From Rhodospirillaceae bacterium (GTDB lineage Bacteria > Pseudomonadota > Alphaproteobacteria > Dongiales > Dongiaceae): DNA of 64,000 nt. The stretch covers positions 62,001 through 126,000 of the forward strand of contig SSEL01000013.1 of assembly GCA_008012315.1 (NCBI GenBank), given 5' to 3'. Positions 36,102 to 45,349 of the stretch are shown in pieces; positions within the stretch are counted from its first letter, which is position 1; every line of letters begins with the position of its first letter. A program made the position numbers and the translations under genes. The notes below the pieces were generated by a model. The model did no database searches and was not told the DNA's origin. It saw nothing but the letters and a program-made list of their open reading frames with translations.

Positions 36102-37109
36102 ATGCCGAATGTAATCAGTGACGTCGCCACTCTGGAGGCCTGTCTCGGCAAGAAGCCGGAGGCGATGGATCTCAAGGTGATCGATCATCTGGACGATGGC
36201 GCGCTGCAATGGCTGGCGGCATCGACCCTGGTTTTCGCCGGCTTCGGCGACAACGCGGGCATCTCGATGACCATTGGCGGCGGGGAGGCGGGTTTTGCGA
36301 CAGCGGCCGACCGGTCGCTGCTGACCATGCCGCTTGCCATGCTGGACAACCCGGCCTGCGCGCAGCCAGGGCAGGGATTCGGCAGCCTCTTTCTCATTCC
36401 GGGTATCGGCGAAACGATGCGGATCAATGGACGGATCCTGGCTGCAGTCGGAGATCGCCTGGAAATCGCTGTCGATGAATGTTTCCTCCATTGCGCCAAG
36501 GCACTGATCCGCTCGGATTTCTGGAATGCGTCCAGGCTCACCGAGATGCCGGCGGATGCAGCGGATTTCCTGGAAGCCAGCCGGTTTCTGTTGATCACCA
36601 CGGTCGATGCCGATGGGCAGGCCGATGTCAGCCCCAAAGGCGATCCCCAGGGCGCCACGATGCGGCTGATCGGAGGGACCGCCTGCTATGCGGAACGCCC
36701 CGGCAATCGGCGGGCCGACAGTTACCGGAACATGCTCAATCAACCGCGCCTCGGCGCAACCGTCTTGATCCCGGGATCAAATCGGGTCGCCTTCGTTTCA
36801 GGCACCGCCCAGCTGACGAGCGATGAAGATCTGCGCCAGATCTTTGCCGTTCAGGGCAAGGCACCGCTGCTGGTCACGCGGATCGTCGAGCCGAAAATCA
36901 CGCTTGCGACGAGTGACGCCTTGGCTCGGGCGGAGCCTTGGTCGCGGCGAGCGCCGGACGCAGGCATCGACCCTGCCGCGATTATGGTTCGTCATGTGAA
37001 GCTGAATAAGGAGCGGGGACTGCAGGCACGGATTCTCGGCACCGCGCTCTCGATCCCCGGCCTGATGGCGAAGGGATTGGCCCAGGACTACAAGAAGAAT
37101 CTCTACTGA
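36102..37109 (+). CDS. PNPOx-like FMN-binding flavoprotein
   Basis: Pyridoxamine-5'-phosphate-oxidase-fold protein of 335 aa, about twice the single-domain length. The C-terminal half contains FLLITTVDADGQADVSPKGD, a recognisable split-barrel FMN-binding segment, followed by PGNRRADSYRNML and GATVLIPGSNRV. The N-terminal half (residues 30-160) appears to be a degenerate second barrel (LVFAGFGDNAGISMTIGGG region). Members of this group are small-molecule oxidoreductases of largely unknown substrate; pyridoxine synthesis is not implied. AGGAG 8 nt before ATG 36102 fixes the start. A bidirectional terminator follows. Confidence 0.78.
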   Translation: MPNVISDVATLEACLGKKPEAMDLKVIDHLDDGALQWLAASTLVFAGFGDNAGISMTIGGGEAGFATAADRSLLTMPLAMLDNPACAQPGQGFGSLFLIPGIGETMRINGRILAAVGDRLEIAVDECFLHCAKALIRSDFWNASRLTEMPADAADFLEASRFLLITTVDADGQADVSPKGDPQGATMRLIGGTACYAERPGNRRADSYRNMLNQPRLGATVLIPGSNRVAFVSGTAQLTSDEDLRQIFAVQGKAPLLVTRIVEPKITLATSDALARAEPWSRRAPDAGIDPAAIMVRHVKLNKERGLQARILGTALSIPGLMAKGLAQDYKKNLY

Positions 37110-37142
37110 TCGTCGCTACAGAGCCCAGGTCGATGCAAAGAA

Positions 37143-37166
37143 AACGGGGAGCATCCGCTCCCCGTT
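37143..37166. terminator. Bidirectional intrinsic terminator between convergent genes
   Basis: Perfect 10-bp arms (37143-37152 and 37157-37166) around a 4-nt loop, followed by CCTTTT on the + strand and, on the minus strand, by TTTCTTT. It serves the flavoprotein gene ending at 37109 and the pot operon ending at 37189. Confidence 0.85.
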
Positions 37167-37188
37167 CCTTTTGCCGTTGGTAAGAACG

Positions 37189-38037
37189 TCAAGCCATCTG
37201 GCTTGCGGCACGAATGGCCATCTGTTCGTCGCGCTGACGTTGACGTTCCTTGTGACGCATATAGAAGCTGGAAATGATGACACCGACAGCGACGATGCTG
37301 ATGATGATTGTCGCCAGGGCATTGACCTTCGGGTCGAGGCCAAGGCGGACCTTGGAGAAGATCACCTGCGGCAGCGTCGTGGTACCGGGACCATTGGTGA
37401 AGGAGGTGATCACCAGGTCGTCCAGCGAGATGGTGAAGCAGAGCAGCCAGGAACTGATCACCGCCGGTGCAACAATCGGCAAGGTGATGACGAAGAAGAC
37501 CTTCGAGGGCTTGGCGCCCAGATCCATCGCCGCTTCTTCAAGCGAGATATCCAAAGTGAGGAAGCGCGACCGCATCACCACCGCCGAATAGGACATGGTG
37601 AAGGTCGTATGGGCGATGATGATGGTGGTCAGGCCACGACCCTGCGGCCAGCCGATCAACTGTTCCATGGAGATGAACAGCAGCAGCAGGGAGATACCAG
37701 TGATGACCTCCGGCATGACCAGGGGCGCCGTCACCATGCCGCTGAAGGTGGCACGGCCGCGGAACTTGTGGAACCGCACCAGGACATATCCAGCCATAAC
37801 GCCCAGGATCGTCGCCAGCGTGGCGCTGATGGCGGCGATGCGCAGGCTGAACATGGCGGCATCGAGGATCTGTTGATCCTGGACCAGGGCGCCGTACCAT
37901 TTGGTCGAAAAGCCGCCCCAGACCGTCACCAGCTTGCTGGAATTGAACGAGAAGATCACCAGCGAGACGATCGGCGCATAGAGGAAGACGAAGCCGAGGG
38001 TCAGGAGCAGCAGGATGAACCAGGATTGTCGATGCAT
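37189..38037 (-). CDS. potI: Putrescine ABC transporter permease PotI
   Basis: Inner-membrane permease of 282 aa, one of two in the system. About six hydrophobic helices, the first at SWFILLLLTLGFVFLYAPIVSLVIF. The coupling loop reads EEAAMDLGAKPSKVFFVITLP (EAA motif), placing it in the PotC/PotI branch. It starts 2 bp after the potH stop. Last gene of the polyamine import operon; a terminator follows. Confidence 0.92.
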   Translation of the reverse strand: MHRQSWFILLLLTLGFVFLYAPIVSLVIFSFNSSKLVTVWGGFSTKWYGALVQDQQILDAAMFSLRIAAISATLATILGVMAGYVLVRFHKFRGRATFSGMVTAPLVMPEVITGISLLLLFISMEQLIGWPQGRGLTTIIIAHTTFTMSYSAVVMRSRFLTLDISLEEAAMDLGAKPSKVFFVITLPIVAPAVISSWLLCFTISLDDLVITSFTNGPGTTTLPQVIFSKVRLGLDPKVNALATIIISIVAVGVIISSFYMRHKERQRQRDEQMAIRAASQMA

Positions 38038-38039
38038 GA

Positions 38040-39020
38040 TTACTCCGCAGCCTCCATCTGCTTGTCCTGATAGCGCTGGAAGATCGCCAGTGGGACCACG
38101 AGCAGGATCAGGATGGCAATGGCCACTGCCGAGGCCGTCGGCCAGTCACGGTTGGAGAAGAATTCGTTATAGAGTGTTCGGCCGATCATCTGCGTGCTGG
38201 GACCGCCCAGCAATTCCGGGATGACGTATTCGCCGACCGCGGGGATGAAGACCAGCATGGCGCCGGCGACGATGCCCGGTAGCGAAAGCCGCACGGTGAT
38301 GACGAAAAACGCCTTCAACGGCTTGCAGCCGAGATCCGCCGCCGCTTCCAGCAGCGACAAATCCATCTTCTCAAGATTGGCATAGAGCGGCAGGATCATG
38401 AAGGGCAGGTAAGAATAGAGAATACCGAGATAGACCGCGAAATTGGTATTCATCATGTGGAGCGGTTCGTTGATGACGCCCACTGCCATCAGGATGTTGT
38501 TGATGACACCATTGTTTTTCAGCAAGCCGATCCAGGCATAGACGCGGATCAGGAACGAGGTCCAGAACGGCAGGATGACCAGCATCAGCAGGATGTTGCG
38601 GGTCGATGGCTTTGCCCGCGCCATGCCATAGGCCATGGGATAGCCCAGCAGCAGGCAGAGCACGGTCGAAATCGCCGCCATCTTGATGGCGTTCAGGTAA
38701 GAGTCGATATAGAGCCGATCGCTGATCAGCCGGCCGTAGCTGTCGCTGATATTGAGGCTGAGATGCCCTGTCTCCGAAAAATGGGTGAAGGGCGGTTGCG
38801 CGATCGTCATATAGGCGAAGCTGATCTTCAGGACGATGAAGAACGGCACCAGGAAGAACAGCGTCAGCCAAATATACGGCACCAGGATGACGCAGTTGCG
38901 CGACGAGAGGCCGAGTTTCAGCAAGAGGGCATGCAGGCCGGTCGAAAAAGGCATGAGCCGGGTGATCCCCGTCTTGCCGACACCGCCGGCTCGCAGGGGG
39001 GATGTGCTATCGCTCGCCAT
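38040..39020 (-). CDS. potH: Putrescine ABC transporter permease PotH
   Basis: Permease of 326 aa, partner of PotI. The longer N-terminus, with the helix YIWLTLFFLVPFFIVLKISF, and the coupling loop LLEAAADLGCKPLKAFFVIT identify it as the PotB/PotH type. EYVIPELLGG, conserved just after the loop in this family, is present. It starts 4 bp after the potG stop. Confidence 0.92.
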   Translation of the reverse strand: MASDSTSPLRAGGVGKTGITRLMPFSTGLHALLLKLGLSSRNCVILVPYIWLTLFFLVPFFIVLKISFAYMTIAQPPFTHFSETGHLSLNISDSYGRLISDRLYIDSYLNAIKMAAISTVLCLLLGYPMAYGMARAKPSTRNILLMLVILPFWTSFLIRVYAWIGLLKNNGVINNILMAVGVINEPLHMMNTNFAVYLGILYSYLPFMILPLYANLEKMDLSLLEAAADLGCKPLKAFFVITVRLSLPGIVAGAMLVFIPAVGEYVIPELLGGPSTQMIGRTLYNEFFSNRDWPTASAVAIAILILLVVPLAIFQRYQDKQMEAAE

Positions 39021-39024
39021 GATG

Positions 39025-40170
39025 TCAGCCCAGCAGTGCGACAGGACTATTGGGATGGAAGGTCAGGCTCACGCGGTCATCCCAGTCGATCAATTGCTCC
39101 GCCGACCGGAGTTGGTTCTGCTGCGTGACCTTGATCTGCTTGCCGCTGTCGAGCTGGATCAGATAGATCGACAGATTGCCCATATAGGCGATGCCCTTGA
39201 CCACGCCTTTGAGGCAGTTGTTGGGCTGCTGGATATCCTCTTTCGAGAGGTGGATCTTTTCCGGCCGCAGCGCGACCCAGACCTTGGCGCCCGGTGCACT
39301 GGAAATGCCGTGATCGATATAGATATCGCCGCCGGCTTCGGCCGAGTTGATGAGGACATGGCCAGGTTCGTCCTCGACGATCTTGCCTTCGAACAGATTG
39401 ACCGAGCCGATGAAGTCCGCGACCATTTCATTGTTCGGATATTCGTAGATCTCCTGGGGCGTGCCGACCTGGGCGATCTCGCCGGCATTCATGACGCCGA
39501 TCCGGGTGGAGAGGGTCATGGCTTCTTCCTGGTCATGGGTCACGACGATGAAGGTGATGCCGAGGCGATCCTGGATGTTCATCAATTCGAACTGTGTCGC
39601 TTCGCGCAACTTCTTGTCGAGCGCACCAAGCGGTTCGTCGAGCAGCAGCAGCTTCGGCTGCTTGACCAGCGAGCGGGCGAGGGCGACGCGCTGGCGTTGG
39701 CCGCCGGAAAGCTGGTGCGGCTTGCGCTTGGCGAACTGGGTCAGCTTGACCAGTTCGAGAATTTCAGCAACGCGCTTCTTGATCTCCGCGTCCTTGACGC
39801 CGTCCTGCTTCAGGCCGAAGGCGACGTTCTGCTCCACCGTCATATGCGGGAACAAGGCATATGACTGGAACATCATATTGGTCGGCCGTTCATAAGGCGG
39901 GATGCCGGCCATATCGACACCGTCGATATAGATCTTGCCGGTGGTCGGTGTTTCGAAGCCGGCCAGCATGCGCAGCAAAGTGGTCTTGCCGCAGCCGGAG
40001 CCGCCGAGCAGGGAAAACAGCTCGCCGCGATAGATGTTCAACGAGACATTGTCGACAGCGGTAAAGTCGCCGAACCTCTTGGTGACGTTCTCAATCCGGA
40101 TATAGGGCACCGCTTGCGGATCGTTCCAGGGGGTATGTGTCGATTGCGGCTTCTGTTTCTCTGCAGCCAT
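39025..40170 (-). CDS. potG: Putrescine ABC transporter ATP-binding protein PotG
   Basis: ATPase of 381 aa for polyamine import. Walker A GGSGCGKTT, Q-loop FQSYALFPHMTV, signature LSGGQRQRVALARSLVKQP and Walker B LLLDEPLGALD are all intact. The C-terminal TOBE domain (VWVALRPEKIHLSKED, then the AYMGNLSIYLIQL strand) is as in PotA/PotG. ATG 40170 lies 81 bp after the upstream potF stop, and that gap is filled by a strong hairpin. Confidence 0.93.
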   Translation of the reverse strand: MAAEKQKPQSTHTPWNDPQAVPYIRIENVTKRFGDFTAVDNVSLNIYRGELFSLLGGSGCGKTTLLRMLAGFETPTTGKIYIDGVDMAGIPPYERPTNMMFQSYALFPHMTVEQNVAFGLKQDGVKDAEIKKRVAEILELVKLTQFAKRKPHQLSGGQRQRVALARSLVKQPKLLLLDEPLGALDKKLREATQFELMNIQDRLGITFIVVTHDQEEAMTLSTRIGVMNAGEIAQVGTPQEIYEYPNNEMVADFIGSVNLFEGKIVEDEPGHVLINSAEAGGDIYIDHGISSAPGAKVWVALRPEKIHLSKEDIQQPNNCLKGVVKGIAYMGNLSIYLIQLDSGKQIKVTQQNQLRSAEQLIDWDDRVSLTFHPNSPVALLG

Positions 40171-40198
40171 GATCCTACCTGATTAGCAAATATAGAAT

Positions 40199-40234
40199 TC
40201 CGTCAGGACGCCTGATCTTAGGCGTCCTGACGGA
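40199..40234. other. Strong stem-loop between potF and potG
   Basis: Perfect 15-bp arms (40199-40213 and 40220-40234) with a 6-nt loop, directly after the potF-like gene. No U-tract follows on the transcribed minus strand, so complete termination is unlikely. Position and shape suit an mRNA 3'-end stabiliser or partial attenuator. Confidence 0.65.
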
Positions 40235-40251
40235 GACGTCAACTAAAAATC

Positions 40252-41484
40252 TTACTGGCCGGCCTTAAAACGAGTCCATTCCCGGGTCAGGATACGCTGG
40301 ATGTCATTATTCCGCGTGACGGCGGGATAGAGCCGTTTCATGGTTTCGGTATCCGGGTAGATCGCCGGATTGCTGGTGATCTCCTTATTGACCAGGGGCG
40401 TCGCCTTGGCATTGGCATTGGCGTAGTTGATGTAATTGGTCGTATCCGCGATCACGTCCGGACGCATCATGTAATTCAGGAAAAGAAGCGCATTCTTGGG
40501 ATGCGGCGCGTCCTTCGGGATCAGCATGCCGTCAAACCAGACATTAGCGCCCTCCTTGGGAACCGTATAGCCAAGATGAATGTCCTTGCCGACTTCATCG
40601 GCGCGGGCCTGGGCGGTGGCATAGTCGCCTGACCAGCTCATTGCAATGCAACGATCACCATTCGGCAGGGCATTCAGATAGCCCTGGGAGTCGAACATCG
40701 TAATGTAGGGCCGGACCTTGGACAGCATCTTGAAGGCCGCTTTCATATCGTCCGGATTCTGCGAGACGGGGCTCTTGCCGATATAGAGCAGGGCAAGCTG
40801 GATAACGTCTTCCGGCGAGTCCAGGAAGCTGACGCCGCAATCGGTGAACTTCGACAGAACAGTCGGATCGAAGATCATCTTCAGACTGTCGATCGGTGCA
40901 TCCGGCATGCGCTTCTTGATCATATCGGCGTTGTAGCTGAAGCCGTTGGTGCCCCACATATACGTAATGGCATATTTGTTGCCGGGATCAGCCGAGTCAG
41001 AAACAACCTTCTCGATGGTCGGATCCATGTTCGAGAGATTGGACAGCTTGGATTTATCGAGTGGCAAAAAAATGCCCGCCTTGATCATGCGGGCGAAATT
41101 GTTGGATGAGGGGAACACCACGTCGTAGCCGGTATTGCCGGCCATCAGTTTGGCTTCCAGGGTCTCATTACTGTCATAGGTATCGTAATGAACCTTGATG
41201 CCATATTCCTTGCTGAAATTCTCGACGGTATGTTCGCCGATGTAATCAGACCAGTTGTAGATGTTCAGTTCTTTTTGGGCATCCATATCGACATCGCCGG
41301 CGGCGGTGACGATGCTCTGTAAACCGGCATCGCCAGCGGTCTTCGTTGCTGCCTTGATTGGCGCCATGACAGCTGGCGCGGCGAGGGGTGTGGATGTGGC
41401 AGTTTCTTGCGCGCTTGCCTGAGACCCATAGGCAGCGAGCACGAGGACGCAGGACATCGCTGCGCCACGCAGGGCTACTTTCAT
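40252..41484 (-). CDS. potF: Putrescine-binding periplasmic protein, PotF type (copy 1)
   Basis: Soluble binding protein, 410 aa, with a Sec signal peptide (MKVALRGAAMS... ending ASAQE) and an A/T-rich linker before the mature domain. The PotF fold starts at ELNIYNWSDYIGEHTVENF; the aromatic and acidic residues of the polyamine site, such as W and D in NWSDYIG and the later WSGDY, are present. GGGAGG 9 nt before ATG 41484 selects the start over an upstream in-frame ATG. It heads the potF-potG-potH-potI operon. It shares long stretches with the lipoprotein at 41712. Confidence 0.92.
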   Translation of the reverse strand: MKVALRGAAMSCVLVLAAYGSQASAQETATSTPLAAPAVMAPIKAATKTAGDAGLQSIVTAAGDVDMDAQKELNIYNWSDYIGEHTVENFSKEYGIKVHYDTYDSNETLEAKLMAGNTGYDVVFPSSNNFARMIKAGIFLPLDKSKLSNLSNMDPTIEKVVSDSADPGNKYAITYMWGTNGFSYNADMIKKRMPDAPIDSLKMIFDPTVLSKFTDCGVSFLDSPEDVIQLALLYIGKSPVSQNPDDMKAAFKMLSKVRPYITMFDSQGYLNALPNGDRCIAMSWSGDYATAQARADEVGKDIHLGYTVPKEGANVWFDGMLIPKDAPHPKNALLFLNYMMRPDVIADTTNYINYANANAKATPLVNKEITSNPAIYPDTETMKRLYPAVTRNNDIQRILTREWTRFKAGQ

Positions 41485-41566
41485 CTCAAATGACCTCCCA
41501 GTATGCGGCATTGCAGCAACCGTGTGCGGTTTGTTTTCATTGTTTGCCGCGCTGCCTTGCCCATCT

Positions 41567-41596
41567 ATCTGAGCCTCCCCGCCCGTTCATTGTCAA
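41567..41596 (-). promoter_or_regulatory. Putative promoter of potF copy 1
   Basis: On the minus strand a perfect TTGACA (41596-41591) is followed after 18 bp by TCAGAT (41572-41567), a weak -10. The leader would be about 75 nt. Confidence 0.3.
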
Positions 41597-41663
41597 CCAC
41601 CCGTGACGATTTTGCGGATAAAATTTGATTCTTCGTTCAAAAAATCCGATCTCCTTAACGAAA

Positions 41664-41688
41664 AAGCGCCCCGCGGGGCGGGGCGCTT
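41664..41688 (-). terminator. Intrinsic terminator after potF copy 2
   Basis: Perfect 11-bp GC-rich arms (41664-41674 and 41678-41688) around a 3-nt loop, followed on the minus strand by TTTTTCG. It begins 23 bp after the stop at 41712 and separates the two potF-like genes into different transcripts. Confidence 0.88.
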
Positions 41689-41711
41689 TAACTTAAGATG
41701 TGACCGACATC

Positions 41712-42914
41712 TTACTGGCCGGTCTTGATCGTCGTCCAGGTCCGAGTCCGGAGACGCTCGGTATCCGCATCGGCGATCACGTCCGAAAAGAGCTTCTTCT
41801 TGACCTCGGCGGTCGGGTAGGTGCCGGGATTGCTGGAAATCTCCTTGTCGACCCCCGGCATCAGTTCGATCTTCACCGAGCTCGAATAGGTCACGTAATT
41901 GACACCATCGGTCGCGACCTTGGGATCAAGTAGGTAGTCGATGAACTTGAGCGCGTTGTCAGGATGCTTGGCATCCTTGGGCACTGCCAGTGAGTCAACC
42001 CAGAGCAGCGAACCCTGCACCGGGATATTATATTCGATGTGGTTGTTGTTCTTGGCTTCGTCGGCGCGCGAAGCGGCAATGAACACGTCACCGCTCCAGC
42101 CAAGCACAGCACAAAGCTCGCCATTGGCGAGATCGTTGATGTAGCTGGAGGAGTGGAAATACTTGATGTCCGGACGGATCGCCTGGAACAGCTTTTCGGC
42201 TGCGGCATAATCATCCGCAGACTTCGTATGCGGATCCTTGCCCATATACGCGAAGACCATCGGCATGACGTCCGAGGGCGAATCCAGCATGGCGATGCCG
42301 CAATCCTTCAGCTTATCGGCATATTCCGGTTTGAACAGCAGGTCGAGATTGTCGATCGGCGCGTTGTCGCCGAGGCGTTCCTTCACCTTGTCGACATTCA
42401 CGCCGATACCGACCGTGCCCCAGAAATAGGGAACGGCGTATTCATGGGTCGGATCGAAGGCTTTCAGGGCATCGAGGATCTGCGGATCGATGTTGCCGTA
42501 ATTCTTCAGCTTCGACTTGTCGATCTTCTGATAGATGCCGGCCTTGATCTGACGGCCGAGAAAGGCGCCGCTGGGCACCACGACGTCATAGCCAGTATTG
42601 CCAGCCATCAACTTGGCTTCGAGCGTCTCATTGGAATCGTAGACGTCGTATTGGACCTTGATACCGGTTTCTTTTTCGAAATTCTCGACGGTGTGTTCGC
42701 CGATATAATCGGACCAGTTATAGACGTTGACCTGCTTTTCGCCGTCACCGCCGCTCGGGGTTGCCGCGGCCTGCTGCTCGGCCGCTGGCTGCTGTTGTGA
42801 CTGCTGTTCGGTCGCACTGCTCTGTTCGCCCTGCGATTGCTCTTTCTTTTCACCGCAGGCTGCGAGCAGCAAAACCGAGACAAAAGCCACGGCACCGAAT
42901 TTGAATTTGCTCAA
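41712..42914 (-). CDS. Putrescine-binding lipoprotein, PotF type (copy 2)
   Basis: PotF paralogue of 400 aa that is a lipoprotein: the signal ends in LLLAAC followed by a charged start (GEKKEQSQ), then a Gln/Ala-rich linker of about 35 residues. The binding domain opens VNVYNWSDYIGEHTVENF, nearly the same as copy 1, and includes WSGDVF. The start is TTG 42914, chosen because GGAGGG lies 8 nt upstream; GTG 42935 is less likely. It has its own promoter-like sequence and a strong terminator, so it is expressed separately from the pot permease genes. It may feed the same permease with a different ligand preference (inference). Confidence 0.9.
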   Translation of the reverse strand: MSKFKFGAVAFVSVLLLAACGEKKEQSQGEQSSATEQQSQQQPAAEQQAAATPSGGDGEKQVNVYNWSDYIGEHTVENFEKETGIKVQYDVYDSNETLEAKLMAGNTGYDVVVPSGAFLGRQIKAGIYQKIDKSKLKNYGNIDPQILDALKAFDPTHEYAVPYFWGTVGIGVNVDKVKERLGDNAPIDNLDLLFKPEYADKLKDCGIAMLDSPSDVMPMVFAYMGKDPHTKSADDYAAAEKLFQAIRPDIKYFHSSSYINDLANGELCAVLGWSGDVFIAASRADEAKNNNHIEYNIPVQGSLLWVDSLAVPKDAKHPDNALKFIDYLLDPKVATDGVNYVTYSSSVKIELMPGVDKEISSNPGTYPTAEVKKKLFSDVIADADTERLRTRTWTTIKTGQ

Positions 42915-43217
42915 GATTGTATCCCTCCAAGGCACTTTTGATCGGTGGTTTTATTTCTTATCGCGCCAGACCTAAGCCGGCATAGAGCCGACCCATCACT
43001 TGGTCCCACGTATTTTGGCATCCGGTGGTCATTTTCGCTCTGCTCGACAAAAACTGTCAATTAGCTGGGCTATCCGAAAATTTGTCGCAATCAGGGGATT
43101 TGGCCATTTATGCAATAATATAAGTAGGTTAAAGGGTTTCTTATTGTCAGAATCTAAGCTGATTCCCGAAACGGAGATGCAACGGGCACGAGTCTCCTTT
43201 ACGCGTCGAGGTCGTGT
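42915..43217. other. Upstream region of potF copy 2
   Basis: About 300 bp without a gene, partly AT-rich (43080-43145). It holds the promoter-like pair at 43031-43060 and the 3' end of the amidase transcript. I see no strong terminator hairpin after the amidase gene, only a 5-bp stem near 43173-43198. Confidence 0.5.
43031..43060 (-). promoter_or_regulatory. Putative promoter of potF copy 2
   Basis: On the minus strand a perfect TTGACA (43060-43055), an 18-bp spacer, then GAAAAT (43036-43031), which matches TATAAT at four positions. The leader would be about 110 nt. Confidence 0.4.
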
Positions 43218-44093
43218 TCATTCGGTCCAGTTCTGTCCGTCCAGCGTCATCAGAGAGGTGTAAAGCTCAGGCCGGCGATCTCTGAAAAGGCCCCAGCCGG
43301 CGCGCTGAGTTCTAATCGCATCCAAATCAAATTTGGCTAGCAGAATCGCTTCTTCGTCACCGGCTTCGGCGACAATGGCGCCCAGCTGATCGGCGATAAA
43401 AGACCGGCCATAGAAGGTGAGAGAGCAGCTTTCGCCAATTTCGCTGCCGATTCGGTTGCTGGCAATCAAGGGCACCATGTTAGCGCCGGCATGGCCCTGC
43501 ATGACGCGCTGCCAGTGGTCGGCGCTGGAGTATTTCGGATCGAGCGGTTCGCTGCCGATGGCGGTCGGGTAGATGAGAATCTCGGCACCCTGCAAGACCA
43601 TCGACCTGGCGCATTCGGGAAACCACTGGTCCCAGCAGATCCCTGCGCCGATGCGGCCATACATCGTATCCCAGACGCGGAAGCCGGTATCGCCGGGATT
43701 GAAATAGAACTTTTCCTCATAGCCGACGCCGTCGGGAATGTGAGACTTGCGATAAAGCCCCATGATCTCGCCATCGGCATCGATCATGACCATCGAATTG
43801 TAATAGGCGTTATTGGCCCGTTCGAAAAAGCTGACCGGCAGGACCACTTTCAGGCTCTGGGCAAGTTCCTGCATGCGGGCGATGGTCGGATGATCGTCGA
43901 CCGGCCGCGCCAGGGAGAACAGCGCCTTGCGTTCGTCCTTGCAGAAATAATGGGTTTCGAAGAGCTCCTGCAGGACGATGATCTGCGCGCCCCTGGAGGC
44001 GGCCCGGCGCACGATCTCCTCCGCTTTGGCAACGTTACGTTCGATCGACGTCTCGCAAGCGAATTGCGTGGCCGCTACCGTTACTTCGGTCAT
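43218..44093 (-). CDS. aguB: N-carbamoylputrescine amidase
   Basis: Nitrilase-superfamily amidase of 291 aa that turns N-carbamoylputrescine into putrescine, CO2 and ammonia, the last step of the agmatine route. The catalytic triad is complete: E43 (LQELFE), K116 (YRKSHIPDG) and C153 (GICWDQWFPE). The segments FETHYFC and YPTAIGSEP, typical of AguB, support the specific call over a general nitrilase. It lies just upstream of the putrescine-transport genes. No agmatine deiminase gene (aguA) is in the window. Confidence 0.9.
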   Translation of the reverse strand: MTEVTVAATQFACETSIERNVAKAEEIVRRAASRGAQIIVLQELFETHYFCKDERKALFSLARPVDDHPTIARMQELAQSLKVVLPVSFFERANNAYYNSMVMIDADGEIMGLYRKSHIPDGVGYEEKFYFNPGDTGFRVWDTMYGRIGAGICWDQWFPECARSMVLQGAEILIYPTAIGSEPLDPKYSSADHWQRVMQGHAGANMVPLIASNRIGSEIGESCSLTFYGRSFIADQLGAIVAEAGDEEAILLAKFDLDAIRTQRAGWGLFRDRRPELYTSLMTLDGQNWTE

Positions 44094-44191
44094 TCTGTTT
44101 GCTCCCTCAAACCCGTTCCCTGATTCATAGCGGCATCGGCAGGTGGATCAAGCGTCTATTCGTACCGAGAAAAAGCTTAACTCCGAAAAAA

Positions 44192-44213
44192 AGCCGGGTC
44201 CTGGGACCCGGCT
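44192..44213 (-). terminator. Intrinsic terminator after the TRAP binding-protein gene
   Basis: Nine-bp perfect arms (44192-44200 and 44205-44213) with a 4-nt loop, followed on the minus strand by a run of seven T. It begins 33 bp after the stop at 44246. Textbook form. Confidence 0.92.
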
Positions 44214-44245
44214 CTTCCGACATGGCATCATCGCCCGTGCCCGCC

Positions 44246-45349
44246 TCAACCCTGCGGGTAGCGGAAACTCAGATCGCGCGATGTGGCATAGGCGATTTCG
44301 GTGATTTTCGTATAGGCCTTGGCCTCCCGGCGGAACTTGAAATAGGACTTGGCGATCCGCTGGGTGATCTCATCGCCCTTGTCGATCAGGTCCTGCATGA
44401 CTTCACCCGAAGCCGTGCCAAGGGCGGATAGAACACTCTTGGGGAACTGTTTCAACTCCACCTTGTGTTCATTTACCAGGGTCGAAAGTGCCGACGGGCT
44501 GCGGCCGTTGAATTCAGCCAGCATGATATCGTTCTCGGCCGCGCAGGCTGCCGCCACGATCTGTTTCAACTCTTCCGGCAGGGCATCGTATTTCCCCTTG
44601 TTGACCATGCATTGCAGGGCCGAACCCGGCTCCTGGAAACCCGGCCAGTAATAAAGCTTGGTGATCTTGTAGAAGCCGAGCGACAGGTCGTTATACGGCC
44701 CAACCCATTCGGCACCGTCGATCGCGCCGGATTGCAGGTTGCCGAAAATCTCGCTGCCGGCCAGTTGCACCACGGTGGCGCCCAGCTTGGCCAAGGCCTC
44801 GCCGCCTTGGCCCGGCATCCGGAATTTCAGACCCTGCAGATCCTTGGGGGATTTGATCTCCTTGCGGAACCAGCCGCCCATCTGCACGCCGGTATTGCCG
44901 GCGAGGAACGACTTCACGCCGAAGGCGGCGAAGAGCTCGTCCCACAATTCCTGGCCGCCGCCGAAATAGATCCAGCCGTTCAGCTCATTCGCCGTCATGC
45001 CGAAGGGGACGGAGGTGAAGAAGCCGGCGGCCGGGATTTTGTTGATGTGGTAAAAGGCGGCGTCATGCGCCATTTCGGCGGTGCCTTGCGAGACTGCGTC
45101 GAAGCAGCCGAGCGCCGGCACCAATTCGCCGCCGGCATAGACCTTGACCGTCAGCCGGCCGCCGCTGAGTTTTCCAATCCGGTCGGCCAGACGCTCAGCC
45201 CCCGTTGCCAGGCCCGGCAGGCCCTTCGGCCAGCTCGTGACCATCTTCCATTCCACCTTGTCCTGCGCGATGGTGGGCTTGGGATAGGATGACGCCAAGG
45301 CAGCGCCGGCGGCCAGCCCGGCACCTGTCAGGAAATTGCGGCGCTTCAT
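44246..45349 (-). CDS. TRAP transporter substrate-binding protein (DctP family)
   Basis: Periplasmic binding protein of 367 aa for a TRAP transporter. The N-terminus MKRRNFLTGAGLAAGAALA is a twin-arginine-type signal. The mature protein, from EWKMVTSWPKGLPGLATGAERLADRI, matches the TakP/2-keto-acid branch, and GAEWVGPYNDLSLGFYKI carries the conserved ligand-site residues, including the Arg that binds a carboxylate in KFRMPGQGG. Start ATG 45349 has GGAGG 10 nt upstream. No TRAP membrane genes (dctQ/dctM) are adjacent, so those must be elsewhere. The ligand is a carboxylic acid, possibly a 2-oxo acid. Confidence 0.88.
   Translation of the reverse strand: MKRRNFLTGAGLAAGAALASSYPKPTIAQDKVEWKMVTSWPKGLPGLATGAERLADRIGKLSGGRLTVKVYAGGELVPALGCFDAVSQGTAEMAHDAAFYHINKIPAAGFFTSVPFGMTANELNGWIYFGGGQELWDELFAAFGVKSFLAGNTGVQMGGWFRKEIKSPKDLQGLKFRMPGQGGEALAKLGATVVQLAGSEIFGNLQSGAIDGAEWVGPYNDLSLGFYKITKLYYWPGFQEPGSALQCMVNKGKYDALPEELKQIVAAACAAENDIMLAEFNGRSPSALSTLVNEHKVELKQFPKSVLSALGTASGEVMQDLIDKGDEITQRIAKSYFKFRREAKAYTKITEIAYATSRDLSFRYPQG

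Noticed and set aside
43101..43130. Possible sigma-54 promoter around TGGCCATTTATGCA
   Set aside because: The spacing between the GG and GC elements is 8 bp instead of the required 10.
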